Positions 37,648-47,835 of a stretch of 64,000 nucleotides of DNA are shown piece after piece. A model generated the notes under the pieces. That model worked only from the letters and a program-made list of their open reading frames with translations. It ran no database searches and was not told the origin of the DNA. The DNA comes from an uncultured Verrucomicrobiota bacterium. GTDB taxonomy: Bacteria > Verrucomicrobiota > Verrucomicrobiia > Opitutales > Intestinicryptomonadaceae. Position 1 is the first letter of the stretch; each line of letters opens with the position of its first letter. The stretch covers positions 1 to 64,000 of the forward strand of contig CASDUP010000008.1 in the NCBI GenBank assembly GCA_949283955.1. The letters run 5' to 3'. The position numbers were made by a program, and so were the translations under genes.

Positions 37648-37734
37648 TGGTGGTGGGGACTGGATTCGAACCAGTGAACATCATAGATGAACGGATTTAC
37701 AGTCCGCGCCCTTTAGCCACTTGGATACCCCACC
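37648..37734 (-). tRNA. tRNA-Tyr(GTA)
   Basis: Minus-strand cloverleaf of the long-variable-arm class: acceptor GGTGGGG / CCCCACC, anticodon loop CTGTAAA (GTA), T-loop TTCGAAT, discriminator A, CCA encoded at 37650-37648. Confidence 0.95.
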
Positions 37735-37873
37735 GAAAAAATTAAAGCCCCGAATATAGCCGGCGGTGTTTGGCGTTCAAGCATTTTTTTTAAATAAAAT
37801 CTCAAGAGTATTGTTAGCGGCATGCGTATGCGGAAGCGTTTTTTAGCAGGAGAGCGGGATTGAAAAAATTTGA

Positions 37874-38305
<432 letters not shown>

Positions 38306-38384
38306 TTTCCGCAGGGGGATTGTTTTCGGAGCGGTTGGGGGGCTTCATTTCTCGAAGCCGGGGAAGCTCGCGTGGGCTGTCGTG

Positions 38385-39638
38385 CTACTTTTTTCCCTCT
38401 TCCTTAACCTCCTCAAATTCCTGCTTTATTATGGGAGTCATGTCTTTGACGGCGGCCTTTGGAATATCTCCGTGTTCGAGCGCGTAAATGCAATACTTTC
38501 TAACCAGATCTATGTCGTAGGAATTCTGGGCGAGAGTCATCATGGAAGCCTTGTAGAGCATTCCGAAGAACAGGTTGTCCCACTCCAGGGGGGAGGCGGG
38601 CTTTCGCCTTTGGGCAAGCATTTCTTCGGCGGCTTTGGCCTCTTTGTAAAATGATAGGGCGTCCATCATTCTGCGTATCGGGGCGTAGGTTCCGTTCGCG
38701 AAAAACTCCCCCCAGAGCATGTCGAGCTGCGCAGCCCCGAGAACCGCGTCCCAGCTTTTGTGCGGATCCTTGGGTATGGCTTTTCTTATGGCGTCCTGGT
38801 ACTTTATCTCGTAGTCCCTCAATTTCTGTTCGGGAAGCGGGGGATTGTTCATAATTGCGGCCAGAAATATTATCTTAGCCCTGTCGACCGGCTTGGCCTT
38901 TTCGAACTTTTCCGCGAGTTTGGGTTCGAGAAATTGGTTTTGTTGGAACGCAGCCCTGAGAAATCCGATGAAAATGTAATTCAAACCGTTCGGGGCGTTT
39001 TTTTGCTCCAAATTCAGGTCGTCCGAAAAGAATATCGACCACAGGGTTTCGGGGCTTGGCTGGAGATAGTAGTTCTTTATATATTCGTTGACGATTTTCG
39101 TATCTTTCATTGGGGTCGGTTCGGACCACTCGGCGACGTCGAACCATGTTTCGGTTTCGGCGGTTTTTCCGGAAATCTCGTCGAGAAGAATCATTTTCAT
39201 GAAATATTTTCCCGGTTTGAAATCGGCCGAGGAAACCGTTCCCATTAGTACGTCCGGGCACGCTTGGACCACGGAGACCAATTCTTTTTTCCCTTCGAAC
39301 AGGGCGTTGTCGACCATCGTTTTGCGTTTTCCGTCGGGGGATACGAGGTAAATCGAGTATTTTAATTTGAATTTTCCGTCTTTTACCGCGGCGTTTTCCA
39401 CGAAGGGAAACACCGAGAAATCCTGCCCAATTACAAGTTTTCTCGTCTGTCCGACATGTGGGGAGGAATTTCGAGGTATTTTATACCACCAATCCTGAGT
39501 AGAACTTTGTTGGCTGATGAAGAGCATGCAGCGCAGTTTTTCGGAGGAGTCGGTTTTTGCGGACGTCTCCGAAAATGAAAGCGCCGGGGCTATCGCCGCG
39601 GCCAGAAAAACGGCCAACTTTACAATTATTGAGCGCAT
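38385..39638 (-). CDS. Unknown exported protein
   Basis: Not recognised. This 417-aa protein has a signal peptide (about 1-22). Residues about 40-165 look like a beta-sandwich sensing or binding domain (LVIGQDFSVFPFVEN, GKYFMKMILLDEISGK). Residues 170-417 are mainly helical (NEYIKNYYLQPSPETLW, FFANGTYAPIRRMMDALSFYKEAK) and may be TPR-like. No enzyme motif seen. The ATG 39638 is preferred to a TTG at 39650. Upstream is the nucleotidyltransferase gene on the same strand. Confidence 0.7.
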   Translation of the reverse strand: MRSIIVKLAVFLAAAIAPALSFSETSAKTDSSEKLRCMLFISQQSSTQDWWYKIPRNSSPHVGQTRKLVIGQDFSVFPFVENAAVKDGKFKLKYSIYLVSPDGKRKTMVDNALFEGKKELVSVVQACPDVLMGTVSSADFKPGKYFMKMILLDEISGKTAETETWFDVAEWSEPTPMKDTKIVNEYIKNYYLQPSPETLWSIFFSDDLNLEQKNAPNGLNYIFIGFLRAAFQQNQFLEPKLAEKFEKAKPVDRAKIIFLAAIMNNPPLPEQKLRDYEIKYQDAIRKAIPKDPHKSWDAVLGAAQLDMLWGEFFANGTYAPIRRMMDALSFYKEAKAAEEMLAQRRKPASPLEWDNLFFGMLYKASMMTLAQNSYDIDLVRKYCIYALEHGDIPKAAVKDMTPIIKQEFEEVKEEGKK

Positions 39639-39708
39639 GGAATTTTTCAATGTAGGGTTAAAATCGGAAAATTTTCATCGGAGAGAAGTCATGTTCGATT
39701 TTTTTGGA

Positions 39709-40566
39709 TCAAATTCTTCCGATTTCCGCCAGAAATTTTTCAGCTTCCGGAATGTCCTCTTTGTAGGTCACTCCCTGCCACTTTTCATTAGTTGGAAGTA
39801 TTTTCGCAGAAGCTTTTCCGCTCTTTGCGGCGGAATCGACAGGGGTGATTATGTAAAATTCTGCCGAGGAGCTTTTGGAGTTTTCCCGCATAAAATTGTC
39901 GAACTCCTCCCCGAGCGTCTCCATAAACTCCTTTGGAAACGCCCAAAAATTCATCGACACTAGCGAGTCACCTCCGAAAATCTTTCCGGAATCGTCCCGA
40001 ACCGAATCGGAATTTTCGTCGAGAGCAACCAATCCTTTCCTCTCGTCTATTTCCAGAAGGTTGAGTTTTGAATCCGCGCGGCAAATTCCCCTCGAAACTC
40101 CGCCGTTTTTTGACAGGGTGTTTCTCAATTTGTATCCGGCAAGGGCGTACAGATCTGCCCGGGGGGAATTTAGAAATTTTGCCAGAATCCTAAAAGGATC
40201 TTTTCCGTAGTAGTCGTCGGCATTTATCGCCGTGAACGCCCCGTCCACTAGATCCGAACACGCGAGCACGGCGTGTCCCGTTCCCCACGGTTTTGTTCTG
40301 CCAGACGGAAGCCTCTCTCCGCTTTCCTCTTGGAAAACGTAATGAGTATCCACCAGATTTTCGTATTTGCGGGAAAATTCGTCCCTGAAAACCTTTTCTA
40401 TGTCGCGCCGAATAACAAAAATCGCCTTCCCGAATCCCGCTTCGAGGGCGTCCTCCATGGAAAAATCCAACATGGTTTTTCCCGATTTTCCGAATTTGCA
40501 GACCTGTTTTAGTCCTCCGAATCGGCTGCCCATTCCGGCGGCCATAGCTATTATAGTTTTAGTCAT
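39709..40566 (-). CDS. Sugar-phosphate nucleotidyltransferase
   Basis: A 285-aa NTP_transferase-fold protein. IIAMAAGMGSRFGGLKQ is the nucleotide-binding loop, FTAINADDYYG holds the metal-binding aspartate, and WGTGHAVLA lies between. Such enzymes join NTP and a sugar 1-phosphate to make an NDP-sugar. The exact nucleotide and sugar cannot be told from the sequence. It follows ruvC by 6 bases. Confidence 0.83.
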   Translation of the reverse strand: MTKTIIAMAAGMGSRFGGLKQVCKFGKSGKTMLDFSMEDALEAGFGKAIFVIRRDIEKVFRDEFSRKYENLVDTHYVFQEESGERLPSGRTKPWGTGHAVLACSDLVDGAFTAINADDYYGKDPFRILAKFLNSPRADLYALAGYKLRNTLSKNGGVSRGICRADSKLNLLEIDERKGLVALDENSDSVRDDSGKIFGGDSLVSMNFWAFPKEFMETLGEEFDNFMRENSKSSSAEFYIITPVDSAAKSGKASAKILPTNEKWQGVTYKEDIPEAEKFLAEIGRI

Positions 40567-40572
40567 CTGGAT

Positions 40573-41211
40573 TTAGCTTTTGAACGTGAAAATGTGCGTC
40601 AAAGCGGCTGCTGTGGCGTCGGCTTCGTCGAAGGGCAGAAGTGGTGCGTTTGGAATAAGAGATTTTACAGAGGCGCTCACTTGTTCCTTGCTGGCTCTCC
40701 CGTAGCCTATTACAGCCTGCTTAATTCGAAGAGGGGGATATTCGAAAATTTCCAATCCCGCCGAGGCGACTGCTGCTATAGCGGCTCCCCTTGCGGATCC
40801 AAGCGTCATGGCGATCCTGAAATTTTGGACGTACACGCTCGATTCTATGGCGGCGCACACGGGTTTGTAGAGCTTTATGAAAGAGTCTGTTATTCTAAAT
40901 ATTTCTCCGAGGCAGTCGGAAAAACAAACGGCGGGTCTATTTTTTATAGTGGTAGATGCCAAATACCTGAGGGATCCGTTTTTAATTTCCACCACCGACA
41001 ATCCCGTTCCCCTCAGGCTCGGATCTATTCCCAGAACCACTCCGGAAAATTTTTTTCCTGTGATTTTTCTTATTTCCGAGATTTCCCGGCTTTTGTTCGA
41101 CTTTGAAAATTTTACGCCTTTCTCCGGCAAGTTTCCGGAGAGCTTGGCCTCCCAAAGTTTTCTGGTTCGCAGGGACATTTTCTTTCGGTTGATAGACCTC
41201 TTGGATTTCAA
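40573..41211 (-). CDS. ruvC: Holliday junction resolvase RuvC, N-terminally extended
   Basis: RuvC cuts four-way junctions during recombination. The core (about 57-212) has the four acidic residues: D in GIDPSLRGTGL, E in CAAIESSVYVQN, and the two D in PFDEADATAAALTH. RuvC usually starts within a few residues of the first Asp; here about 55 Lys/Arg-rich residues come first, unless translation starts later inside the frame. ATG at 41178 (MSLRTRKLW) is an alternative. Confidence 0.87.
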   Translation of the reverse strand: MKSKRSINRKKMSLRTRKLWEAKLSGNLPEKGVKFSKSNKSREISEIRKITGKKFSGVVLGIDPSLRGTGLSVVEIKNGSLRYLASTTIKNRPAVCFSDCLGEIFRITDSFIKLYKPVCAAIESSVYVQNFRIAMTLGSARGAAIAAVASAGLEIFEYPPLRIKQAVIGYGRASKEQVSASVKSLIPNAPLLPFDEADATAAALTHIFTFKS

Positions 41212-41219
41212 ATGGAAGC

Positions 41220-41951
41220 TTAAAAATTTCGCTCGAACAAATTTGAGACTATGGAAAGCGACGCAATCGCGGCGGAATCGGTTCTCAACACTCTTTTGCC
41301 TAGGCTTGCGAGGACAAATCCCTTCGACTTTAGAATCTGCCTGTCCGATTGCGAAAATCCCCTCTCGCCTCCGATTGTAAGGATTGCGGATTTGGGCGGT
41401 TTTGATGTTCCGACCGCATCGAAGAGAGAAATCGAAGCTTCGTAAACATCTGGAGCCAGTCTGATGGGAGACTTGGACAGCGACTCGGCTTCCGACAGGG
41501 CGCTTTCGAGGGAGTCGCGCGTGTAAAGCGAGGGGAGCTGGGAGGAGCAGGCTTGTTCGGCTCCTTTCAATAGAATTTTCCGGTATTCACCCGAGTACAG
41601 GGAGCTTTTCGAATATGACAAATCGCCTTTTTCTGAGGCGTAGAAAATTATGGACTTCACTCCGAAACACGCCGAATCAAACATTATTCGCTTGGCTATT
41701 TGCGGTCTGGAAAAGGGTGTGCACAGCACTATCGGCAAAAGGGGCGGCGACGGTATTTCACCCTCCCTCTCGAAACTAAACGAACCGTCGGAATTCGGCA
41801 AAACTTTGGCAAAAAACATCTCTTCCCCGGCTATTCCGGCGAATATTTTGTCTCCGGGTTTTACCTTCAATACCTCTCTCAAATGCCTAGCCCCGTCCGA
41901 GTCGGGTGCGAAAAACATCGGTTCGTTTTTTTCGAATAAAACGCAGTTCAT
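41220..41951 (-). CDS. rsmE: 16S rRNA m3U1498 methyltransferase
   Basis: A 243-aa SPOUT methyltransferase. The N-terminal PUA-like part (HLREVLKVKPGDKIFAG) and the knot with LTIGGERGFS, then LGKRVLRTDSAAIASLSIV, are diagnostic of RsmE, which methylates N3 of U1498. It ends 8 bases before ruvC begins. Confidence 0.93.
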   Translation of the reverse strand: MNCVLFEKNEPMFFAPDSDGARHLREVLKVKPGDKIFAGIAGEEMFFAKVLPNSDGSFSFEREGEIPSPPLLPIVLCTPFSRPQIAKRIMFDSACFGVKSIIFYASEKGDLSYSKSSLYSGEYRKILLKGAEQACSSQLPSLYTRDSLESALSEAESLSKSPIRLAPDVYEASISLFDAVGTSKPPKSAILTIGGERGFSQSDRQILKSKGFVLASLGKRVLRTDSAAIASLSIVSNLFERNF

Positions 41952-42097
41952 TAGGGGAAAGGGGTTATTGAATCGCCGGATTTTTCGACGCTTTTCCCTT
42001 ACGCTCTTTTCCGCGGAGTTTTTTTGCCGAAAAAAAGAAAAAGGGAGGGGTTTTTAGTGGTTGAAAAACTTCGGCTCTTATGTTGCAATGCGGAGGT

Positions 42098-42469
42098 ATG
42101 AATTGTCAAAACTTTACTGCGGAAGATGAACAGGCTCTCAGAGAATCACTTAAACGCTGCTCGCCCGAAACCATAGAAAAGGCCGTCGAGTACAGAAAGA
42201 CGGGAAATGTCGATCTGCTCGGTGACGTGGTTATCGGTATAATAAGCCGATTCGTCGAATCCGATATGCGGGGCAAACTCGTCAATGCTCCGGACTCCAT
42301 GGTTCTCGTCGACGAACTCGGATTGGACTCCCTGACTATGGTGGAAATAGTGCTCTCCGTCGAAGACGCCCTCGGAACGAAGATAGAAAACGACGAAATC
42401 CAGTCGCTTCGCACTCTCGGGGACATAAAGGGGTTCATTAGAAACAAGGCCCAGGAGGGTTCGAAATAG
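42098..42469 (+). CDS. Acyl carrier protein with N-terminal extension
   Basis: A 123-aa phosphopantetheine carrier. The attachment Ser is in DELGLDSLTMVEIVLSVEDAL and the usual acidic helix follows. The ACP core begins near residue 45; before it lies an extension (AEDEQALRESLKRCSPETIEKAVEYRKTG) longer than typical 80-aa ACPs. Start uncertain: ATG 42098 has GGAGG almost touching it, and ATG 42080 adds six residues. Upstream of, and possibly cotranscribed with, the Gld-like ABC genes. Confidence 0.85.
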   Translation: MNCQNFTAEDEQALRESLKRCSPETIEKAVEYRKTGNVDLLGDVVIGIISRFVESDMRGKLVNAPDSMVLVDELGLDSLTMVEIVLSVEDALGTKIENDEIQSLRTLGDIKGFIRNKAQEGSK

Positions 42470-42554
42470 CTCTCGAGCGGCGGGAATGAAGAAGCATTCC
42501 GAAACTTTACAAATTTTTTAAACGGCGTTTGTCGTTTGAAACCCGAAAGGCAAG

Positions 42555-43655
42555 ATGTCCGAAACTCCGGAAAATCCAAACACTGTAATAGTCAGAAGAC
42601 TCACGAAAATCTACGGCGGAATAAAGGTTGTGGACAACGTGTCGTTTCGCATAGGCAAGGGGGAGATACTTGGCTTTTTGGGTCCCAACGGAGCGGGCAA
42701 GAGCACAACCATGAAAATTCTTTCGGGAATGTGTCCCGCAACTTCCGGAAGCGCGTACGTTTGCGGGGTGAGCGTCGCGAACAATCCGGGAGAAGTCAGG
42801 CGGCACATAGGATACATGCCCGAAAACAATCCCCTGCCCGAGGATTTGAGGGTGAGCGAATATCTCCGATACCGCGCCGGATTGAAAGAGGTTCCGGTTC
42901 GGGAGACCTCCAGAAGGGTTGAGGAGGCCATGGAAATATGCCAGCTCAACCGCAAGGCCAAGCGCAAGATAATAGGCAATTTGTCCAAAGGTTTTAGGCA
43001 GAGGGTTGGTATAGCCGACGCTATCCTTTCAAAGCCGGACCTGATAATTATGGACGAGCCGACCATAGGTTTGGATCCGCATCAAATAATAGCCATAAGA
43101 AGCTTGATAAACTCCCTGAGGGGGAAGATGAGCGTGATAATCAGCTCGCACATACTTCCGGAAATCGAACTCGTTTGCGACAGGGTGATAATAATAAACC
43201 AGGGAAGAATAGTAGCGAGCGGCTCGTCGGAGAGCCTCAGAAAGGAATTCATATCGTCCGACAAGTACGGGGTCGGAGTGAAATGCCCTCCGGAGGAATT
43301 CGGGAAATACTGCTCGGTAATGGGAAACGGCCTGAGAATTTCCTCCCACTCCAAGTCGGCGGATGCCGACGGGTATTGGGACTACGTTCTCGAATCGGAC
43401 ATAGGCAGCGATCTTGGCCGATCGCTTATAGGGGAGCTGTCGAAAGACACCAGGCTTGCGGTTCGCGAGGTGTCCAGGTTGAAGCCCAATCTGGAGGAGA
43501 TTTTTATGGCGGCCACCCGCAGAAGCTGGGAGGAGGTTCGCGGAGTGAAGGATAAGGGTGCGGATCTCGAGGTCGACGATCTGAGAAAAAGAAGGGACGT
43601 CAGATTCGCTCCGAGCTCCGACGACGCATCTTCAACCGAGGAGGGCGGAAAATGA
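42555..43655 (+). CDS. GldA-like ABC transporter ATPase
   Basis: A 366-aa ATPase of the ABC-2 type. Walker A GPNGAGKST, Q-loop region GYMPENNPLPEDL, signature LSKGFRQRVG, Walker B LIIMDEPTIGLDP, and H-loop SSHILPE. About 60 extra residues at the C-terminus are charged. GldA relatives act with GldF and GldG, which follow here. Start overlaps nothing upstream; its stop overlaps the next start (ATGA). Confidence 0.9.
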   Translation: MSETPENPNTVIVRRLTKIYGGIKVVDNVSFRIGKGEILGFLGPNGAGKSTTMKILSGMCPATSGSAYVCGVSVANNPGEVRRHIGYMPENNPLPEDLRVSEYLRYRAGLKEVPVRETSRRVEEAMEICQLNRKAKRKIIGNLSKGFRQRVGIADAILSKPDLIIMDEPTIGLDPHQIIAIRSLINSLRGKMSVIISSHILPEIELVCDRVIIINQGRIVASGSSESLRKEFISSDKYGVGVKCPPEEFGKYCSVMGNGLRISSHSKSADADGYWDYVLESDIGSDLGRSLIGELSKDTRLAVREVSRLKPNLEEIFMAATRRSWEEVRGVKDKGADLEVDDLRKRRDVRFAPSSDDASSTEEGGK

Positions 43656-44419
43656 GAGGTTTCAAAACTCTTTTGAGCTGGCAGTTGCATTCGCTTTTCG
43701 TGTCGGCTTCGACGTATTTTACTATATTTTTGTTCCTAGTTTTGACGGGGGCGTTTTATCTGCTGGCTCTGATAGACGTCAGCAAGGCTCCGTCGGAAAT
43801 CTCGCCCACGGCGAGCTTTTTGAGCGTGTTTTGGTTCCCGGTTTTGTTCATGGTTCCTCTCATAACCATGAGAAGCCTTGCCGAAGAGAGAAGGCAGGGA
43901 ACTTTGGGCGCGATGATGACAACCCATGTTTCGGCTTGGCAGGTGGTGTTGGCGAAATTTTTTGCCGCGTATTTTCTCTATGTATTCATGTGGCTTCTGA
44001 CGCTTTCGTTTCCGCTGGTGACGGCGTGGACTTTGCCGGGTGCAACTTCCGACAGCAAGCTGTTTTCCATTCCCGAGATAGTGAGCGGATACGGTTTCGT
44101 GTTTTTGAGCGGAACGACGTACATAGCGATAGGAATATTCGCAAGTTCTCTTACCCGCACCACTCTCGTGGCGGGAATGTTGTCCACGGGAATGCTGTTT
44201 TTTGCGATAGCAGGCGCGGCTCTTATAGCGAAAATTCCGGTTACGGGAAATTGGTATGTGGATTGGATAGCGGCTCACGGGGGCTATTTGCAGACGTTTA
44301 GGCAGCTGGAGGAGTTTAGGTCGGCCCTTCTGGACACGAGGCCCCTCTTCCTATATCTGAGCGCCACGGCGGTTATAATCTCGGTCACTTCGCTAATTAC
44401 GGAGGCGAAAAAATCATGA
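43652..44419 (+). CDS. GldF-like ABC-2 permease
   Basis: A 255-aa membrane protein with about six helices (for example 18-40, 55-75, 100-130, 145-170, 180-200, 230-250). FWFPVLFMVPLITMRSLAEERRQGT is the ABC-2 permease hallmark. It overlaps both neighbours by 4 bases. Confidence 0.88.
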   Translation: MRGFKTLLSWQLHSLFVSASTYFTIFLFLVLTGAFYLLALIDVSKAPSEISPTASFLSVFWFPVLFMVPLITMRSLAEERRQGTLGAMMTTHVSAWQVVLAKFFAAYFLYVFMWLLTLSFPLVTAWTLPGATSDSKLFSIPEIVSGYGFVFLSGTTYIAIGIFASSLTRTTLVAGMLSTGMLFFAIAGAALIAKIPVTGNWYVDWIAAHGGYLQTFRQLEEFRSALLDTRPLFLYLSATAVIISVTSLITEAKKS

Positions 44420-45903
44420 ACGCTTACGACGATTTTAAAATTGCGGAGAGGTTGAGAAAGTTCAACTTGTGGGCGCAGATACTACTCGGAACTTTGTTCG
44501 TTGCGGGATTGAATTATGTTGCGGCGAGGCACTATGTGAAGTGGGACGCCTCGGCGGGAATGGGCAATTCGCTGTCTCCGGAGAGCGCGGCGTACGTGAG
44601 GTCGCTGAATGCCCCGGTTGAGATTTTTGTGGTGATATCGAAAGGCGTGGGATATTCCAAGGCGGACAAAATAGAGAGGGATTTGCGCTCGCTTATGGAG
44701 AGGTACGTCTATGCCTCTTCGAGCAACAAGGCGGGGAAAATATCCGTTACGTTTGTAAATCCCCAGATAGAGACGAAGGCCGCGCAGGGGCTTGTCGAGA
44801 GGTTTGGCAACGACATAGAGGACATGGTGATAGTTGCTTCCGGAAACAACCACAAAAAAATTCCGATAGGAGATTTTTACGAAGAGTCCGGGGACGGCCA
44901 AACGAGGGTATTTAAGGGGGAGCAGATGGTGAGTTCGTCGCTTCTCAATGTTTCCAGCGGCAAGGTAAACAAGATATACTTCCTAAAGGGTCACGGTGAG
45001 ATGTCCTTCAGGGCGTCAGATCCGATGAGGGGCTTGTCGGAGTTGGCGGGTAGGCTGGAGTCTAGGAACTACGAGCTTGCGGAGCTGGACTTAAGTTTGA
45101 CGAAGAGGGTTCCGGAGGATGCCGGACTTCTTGTGATAGCGTCGCCCCAGCTTGAAATTCTGCCGAGGGAGATAGAGGCAATACGCAAGTATCTTCTGAA
45201 GGACAATGGAAATGTGGCAATATTTCTCGGAATGGGATCTCTGTGCGGATTGGAGGAAATTTTGTTCGAGTGGGGAATGAGGGCCGACGACATGCTGATT
45301 TTGGACAACAGCGGGGACTACGAGAGTTCGTCGGGGGACTTGATAGTAAGGACATTTCCCGAGAGGGCCCACGACATAGTCAGATATTTCATATCAAGCG
45401 GAGCCGCGCTCCAGTTTGGATCTACCCGTCCCGTCAGGGAGGACCTGGGAGCCCCGATGGACGAAAACTTGAAATTGGCCCCGCTCTTTTTCAGCGCCCG
45501 CGGAACGAGTTGGGCTGAGAAATCCTACCAGAAGGCGGGGGTTCAAAAGTACGACAACGACTCCGATCTTCCCGGTCCCGTTCCGCTCGGAATGGCAGCC
45601 ACCCGCGCGGCAGGTTCGGATTTGGGAGTGAACATTCCTGGGGGAAAGCTCGTGGTATTCGGGGACGACAATTTTATCGCCAACCGATGGTTCGAGCGGC
45701 TGGGCAACTCTAAGCTTGCCCTGAACACTGTTGGGTGGATGTTCGACGAGGACAACGTGCTGAACATTCCTCCGAGGTCTCTCAAAACATATAGCCTTAC
45801 CCTGAGCGTAAACGACACAAGCAAGCTCGCTCTTCGCTTCATGATTCTTCCATCGCTCGTGCTTCTGTTCGGAATCGCGGCGTATTTCGTGCGAAAAAAT
45901 TGA
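44416..45903 (+). CDS. GldG-like ABC transporter auxiliary protein
   Basis: A 495-aa protein anchored at both ends (helices about 19-37 and 474-491) with a large extracytoplasmic domain. The N-terminal region (NYVAARHYVKWDASAG) and FLKGHGEMSFRAS match GldG/ABC_transp_aux proteins. In Bacteroidetes GldG belongs to a gliding/secretion-linked ABC complex; in Verrucomicrobiota its role is unknown. Overlaps the permease gene. Confidence 0.87.
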   Translation: MNAYDDFKIAERLRKFNLWAQILLGTLFVAGLNYVAARHYVKWDASAGMGNSLSPESAAYVRSLNAPVEIFVVISKGVGYSKADKIERDLRSLMERYVYASSSNKAGKISVTFVNPQIETKAAQGLVERFGNDIEDMVIVASGNNHKKIPIGDFYEESGDGQTRVFKGEQMVSSSLLNVSSGKVNKIYFLKGHGEMSFRASDPMRGLSELAGRLESRNYELAELDLSLTKRVPEDAGLLVIASPQLEILPREIEAIRKYLLKDNGNVAIFLGMGSLCGLEEILFEWGMRADDMLILDNSGDYESSSGDLIVRTFPERAHDIVRYFISSGAALQFGSTRPVREDLGAPMDENLKLAPLFFSARGTSWAEKSYQKAGVQKYDNDSDLPGPVPLGMAATRAAGSDLGVNIPGGKLVVFGDDNFIANRWFERLGNSKLALNTVGWMFDEDNVLNIPPRSLKTYSLTLSVNDTSKLALRFMILPSLVLLFGIAAYFVRKN

Positions 45904-45915
45904 CATAGGAACAAG

Positions 45916-47835
45916 ATGCGGTTCAGATTTACAATTATCCTGTTGGTGGCGAACATAGCGCTTTTTCTCGCGATCTGGAGATTGGAGTCGGGAGGAGGGG
46001 GCTCTAACGTTTCGGCGGCGTCTGGCATAGACATATCCAAGCTTGTCATAGAGGGAAAGAACATAGCTTCTCCGCGGGTTGTGGAGCGCAAAAACAACAA
46101 ATGGAAAATAACCTCTCCTCTCGATTGGCCGGCGAATTCGTTTTCCGTCAACAGGATTCGGAACCAGCTTGAGTTTCTCGACAAAGAGACGAGTTTTCCC
46201 GTCTCCGAAATTTCCAGATACGGAAACACTCTTTCCGACTACGGGCTCGATTCTCCCTCCTTTACAATCAAGTACGGGAACGGAAAGACAATGCGCACTT
46301 TGAAGATAGGTTCCAACGCTCCCGTGGGCGGTAGAATCTACATGCTGGACGAGGACGGAGGGAGAATATTTGTAGTCGACAGGCAGTTTGCGGACAATTT
46401 TGCGGTTGATATGGACCATTTGAGGGACCAGTCGGTATTTTCCGTATCCAACTTTGAAATAACCGCTTTTTCCGTCATGATTCCCAGGGAATCCGGTTCG
46501 AGGGAGGGAATAAAGAGGCTTGGTCTTCGCAAGGACGGAGGAGTGTGGAAAATGGAAACTCCGGTGGTTGCCGCGGCGGACCAAAGGGAGGTCGACAATT
46601 TTCTGAACAATCTATGCTCCATTCAGGCGAAGAGCTTTTCTGTTCCCGCCTCGGCTAGAACGGGATTTGAAAAGTCGGCGCTTTCCGCCTCGATAACGCT
46701 CGAGGGAACAAATAGGAGGGACGAGCTCAAACTGGGAAATTTTACGGACGACGGTTCCAGAATCTACGCCAAACTGGAGGGTAATCCGACCGTGTTTACT
46801 TTGGATTCGTCCATGTTCAAAAATTTGGGTTCTCTCCAGACTGCCCTAAGAGACAAGGCTTTTGCGGGAGTGGATCCCGACACTACTACAGGGTTGGATA
46901 TTTCCGTAGATGGAAGGACGATAAAGCTCCGCAAGCTCAGGGGTGAACTTGGGGTGGGCGGAATATGGGACGTGGTGGAGGCTCTTCCCGACGGAAAGAT
47001 AGCAACGGCCATGGCGGATATGGGCGTGGTGCAGGACTTGCTTCGAAGGTTTCAAAATGTAAGGGCTAGGGATTTTGTCTCGAGCGCTCCAACCCCGGAG
47101 GAATTGAAAAAATTCGGCCTGACCGGAAAGGATACCGTGAGAATAACCGACATACAGTCGGATAAAAACTCGAGAACTCTCGCGATAGGCGACCAGTATG
47201 CCTACGGCGGGGCTACATTGCGCTACGCCATGATAGAAGGGGAGCCGCACGTGTATGGAATTTCGGAAGAGCTGCCTTCCGCTTTGAGTTCGGATTTTCT
47301 CCATTACAGGTCGAAGCGCTTGGAGATGTTCTCGGAGAAGATAAAAGTTCTATCGGTGAAAATATCGGACGCGGAGACGGGAGAGACTATATTTGAAGCG
47401 TCGTCCGATTCGGGGAATTGGAATTCGGAGTACGAGAAGCTTCCCGCTCGCAAGGCGGCGGCGCTGAAGGAGCTGGTGGCCGGATTGAAGGCTTTTAACG
47501 TAAAGGATTATGTCCGCCAGTCGTTTTCGAAGGACGGGGTCAAGATATCCGACGTCGAAAACGAAAAGTGGAGATACAAGCTTTCCGCGGTTTTCGGGGA
47601 AACCGGGAACGGGAAGTCTCCGGTGGAAGAAAGGACTCTATACTTTTCGAAAAGATTGGGAGGTGGAATGCAGTACGGCGGATCCGAACGGGCGGGGGCG
47701 ACGTTCGTTCCGACCCGGTCTTTTATAAACGCGTTTAGCGAGCTTACGATCGAAATAAAAGCTCCGAGCGAGACGAACCATCGGTCGCCCGAACCTCCGT
47801 CTTTGGAGGTTCCGCAAAAAGCACCCGAAAAGTGA
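45916..47835 (+). CDS. DUF4340-domain protein
   Basis: A 639-aa protein with one N-terminal membrane helix (about 4-20) and repeats of a beta-rich unit (NNKWKITSPLDWPANSFSVN, GLDSPSFTIKYGNGKTMRTLKIG, and again near 380-410) typical of DUF4340. It follows GldG in many Verrucomicrobiota and Planctomycetes; its task is unknown. C-terminal tail rich in Pro. Twelve bases after GldG. Confidence 0.87.
   Translation: MRFRFTIILLVANIALFLAIWRLESGGGGSNVSAASGIDISKLVIEGKNIASPRVVERKNNKWKITSPLDWPANSFSVNRIRNQLEFLDKETSFPVSEISRYGNTLSDYGLDSPSFTIKYGNGKTMRTLKIGSNAPVGGRIYMLDEDGGRIFVVDRQFADNFAVDMDHLRDQSVFSVSNFEITAFSVMIPRESGSREGIKRLGLRKDGGVWKMETPVVAAADQREVDNFLNNLCSIQAKSFSVPASARTGFEKSALSASITLEGTNRRDELKLGNFTDDGSRIYAKLEGNPTVFTLDSSMFKNLGSLQTALRDKAFAGVDPDTTTGLDISVDGRTIKLRKLRGELGVGGIWDVVEALPDGKIATAMADMGVVQDLLRRFQNVRARDFVSSAPTPEELKKFGLTGKDTVRITDIQSDKNSRTLAIGDQYAYGGATLRYAMIEGEPHVYGISEELPSALSSDFLHYRSKRLEMFSEKIKVLSVKISDAETGETIFEASSDSGNWNSEYEKLPARKAAALKELVAGLKAFNVKDYVRQSFSKDGVKISDVENEKWRYKLSAVFGETGNGKSPVEERTLYFSKRLGGGMQYGGSERAGATFVPTRSFINAFSELTIEIKAPSETNHRSPEPPSLEVPQKAPEK

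Noticed and set aside
45394-46584. Long minus-strand open frame across the GldG/DUF4340 junction
   Set aside because: Antisense of two well-supported genes, with no recognisable domain.
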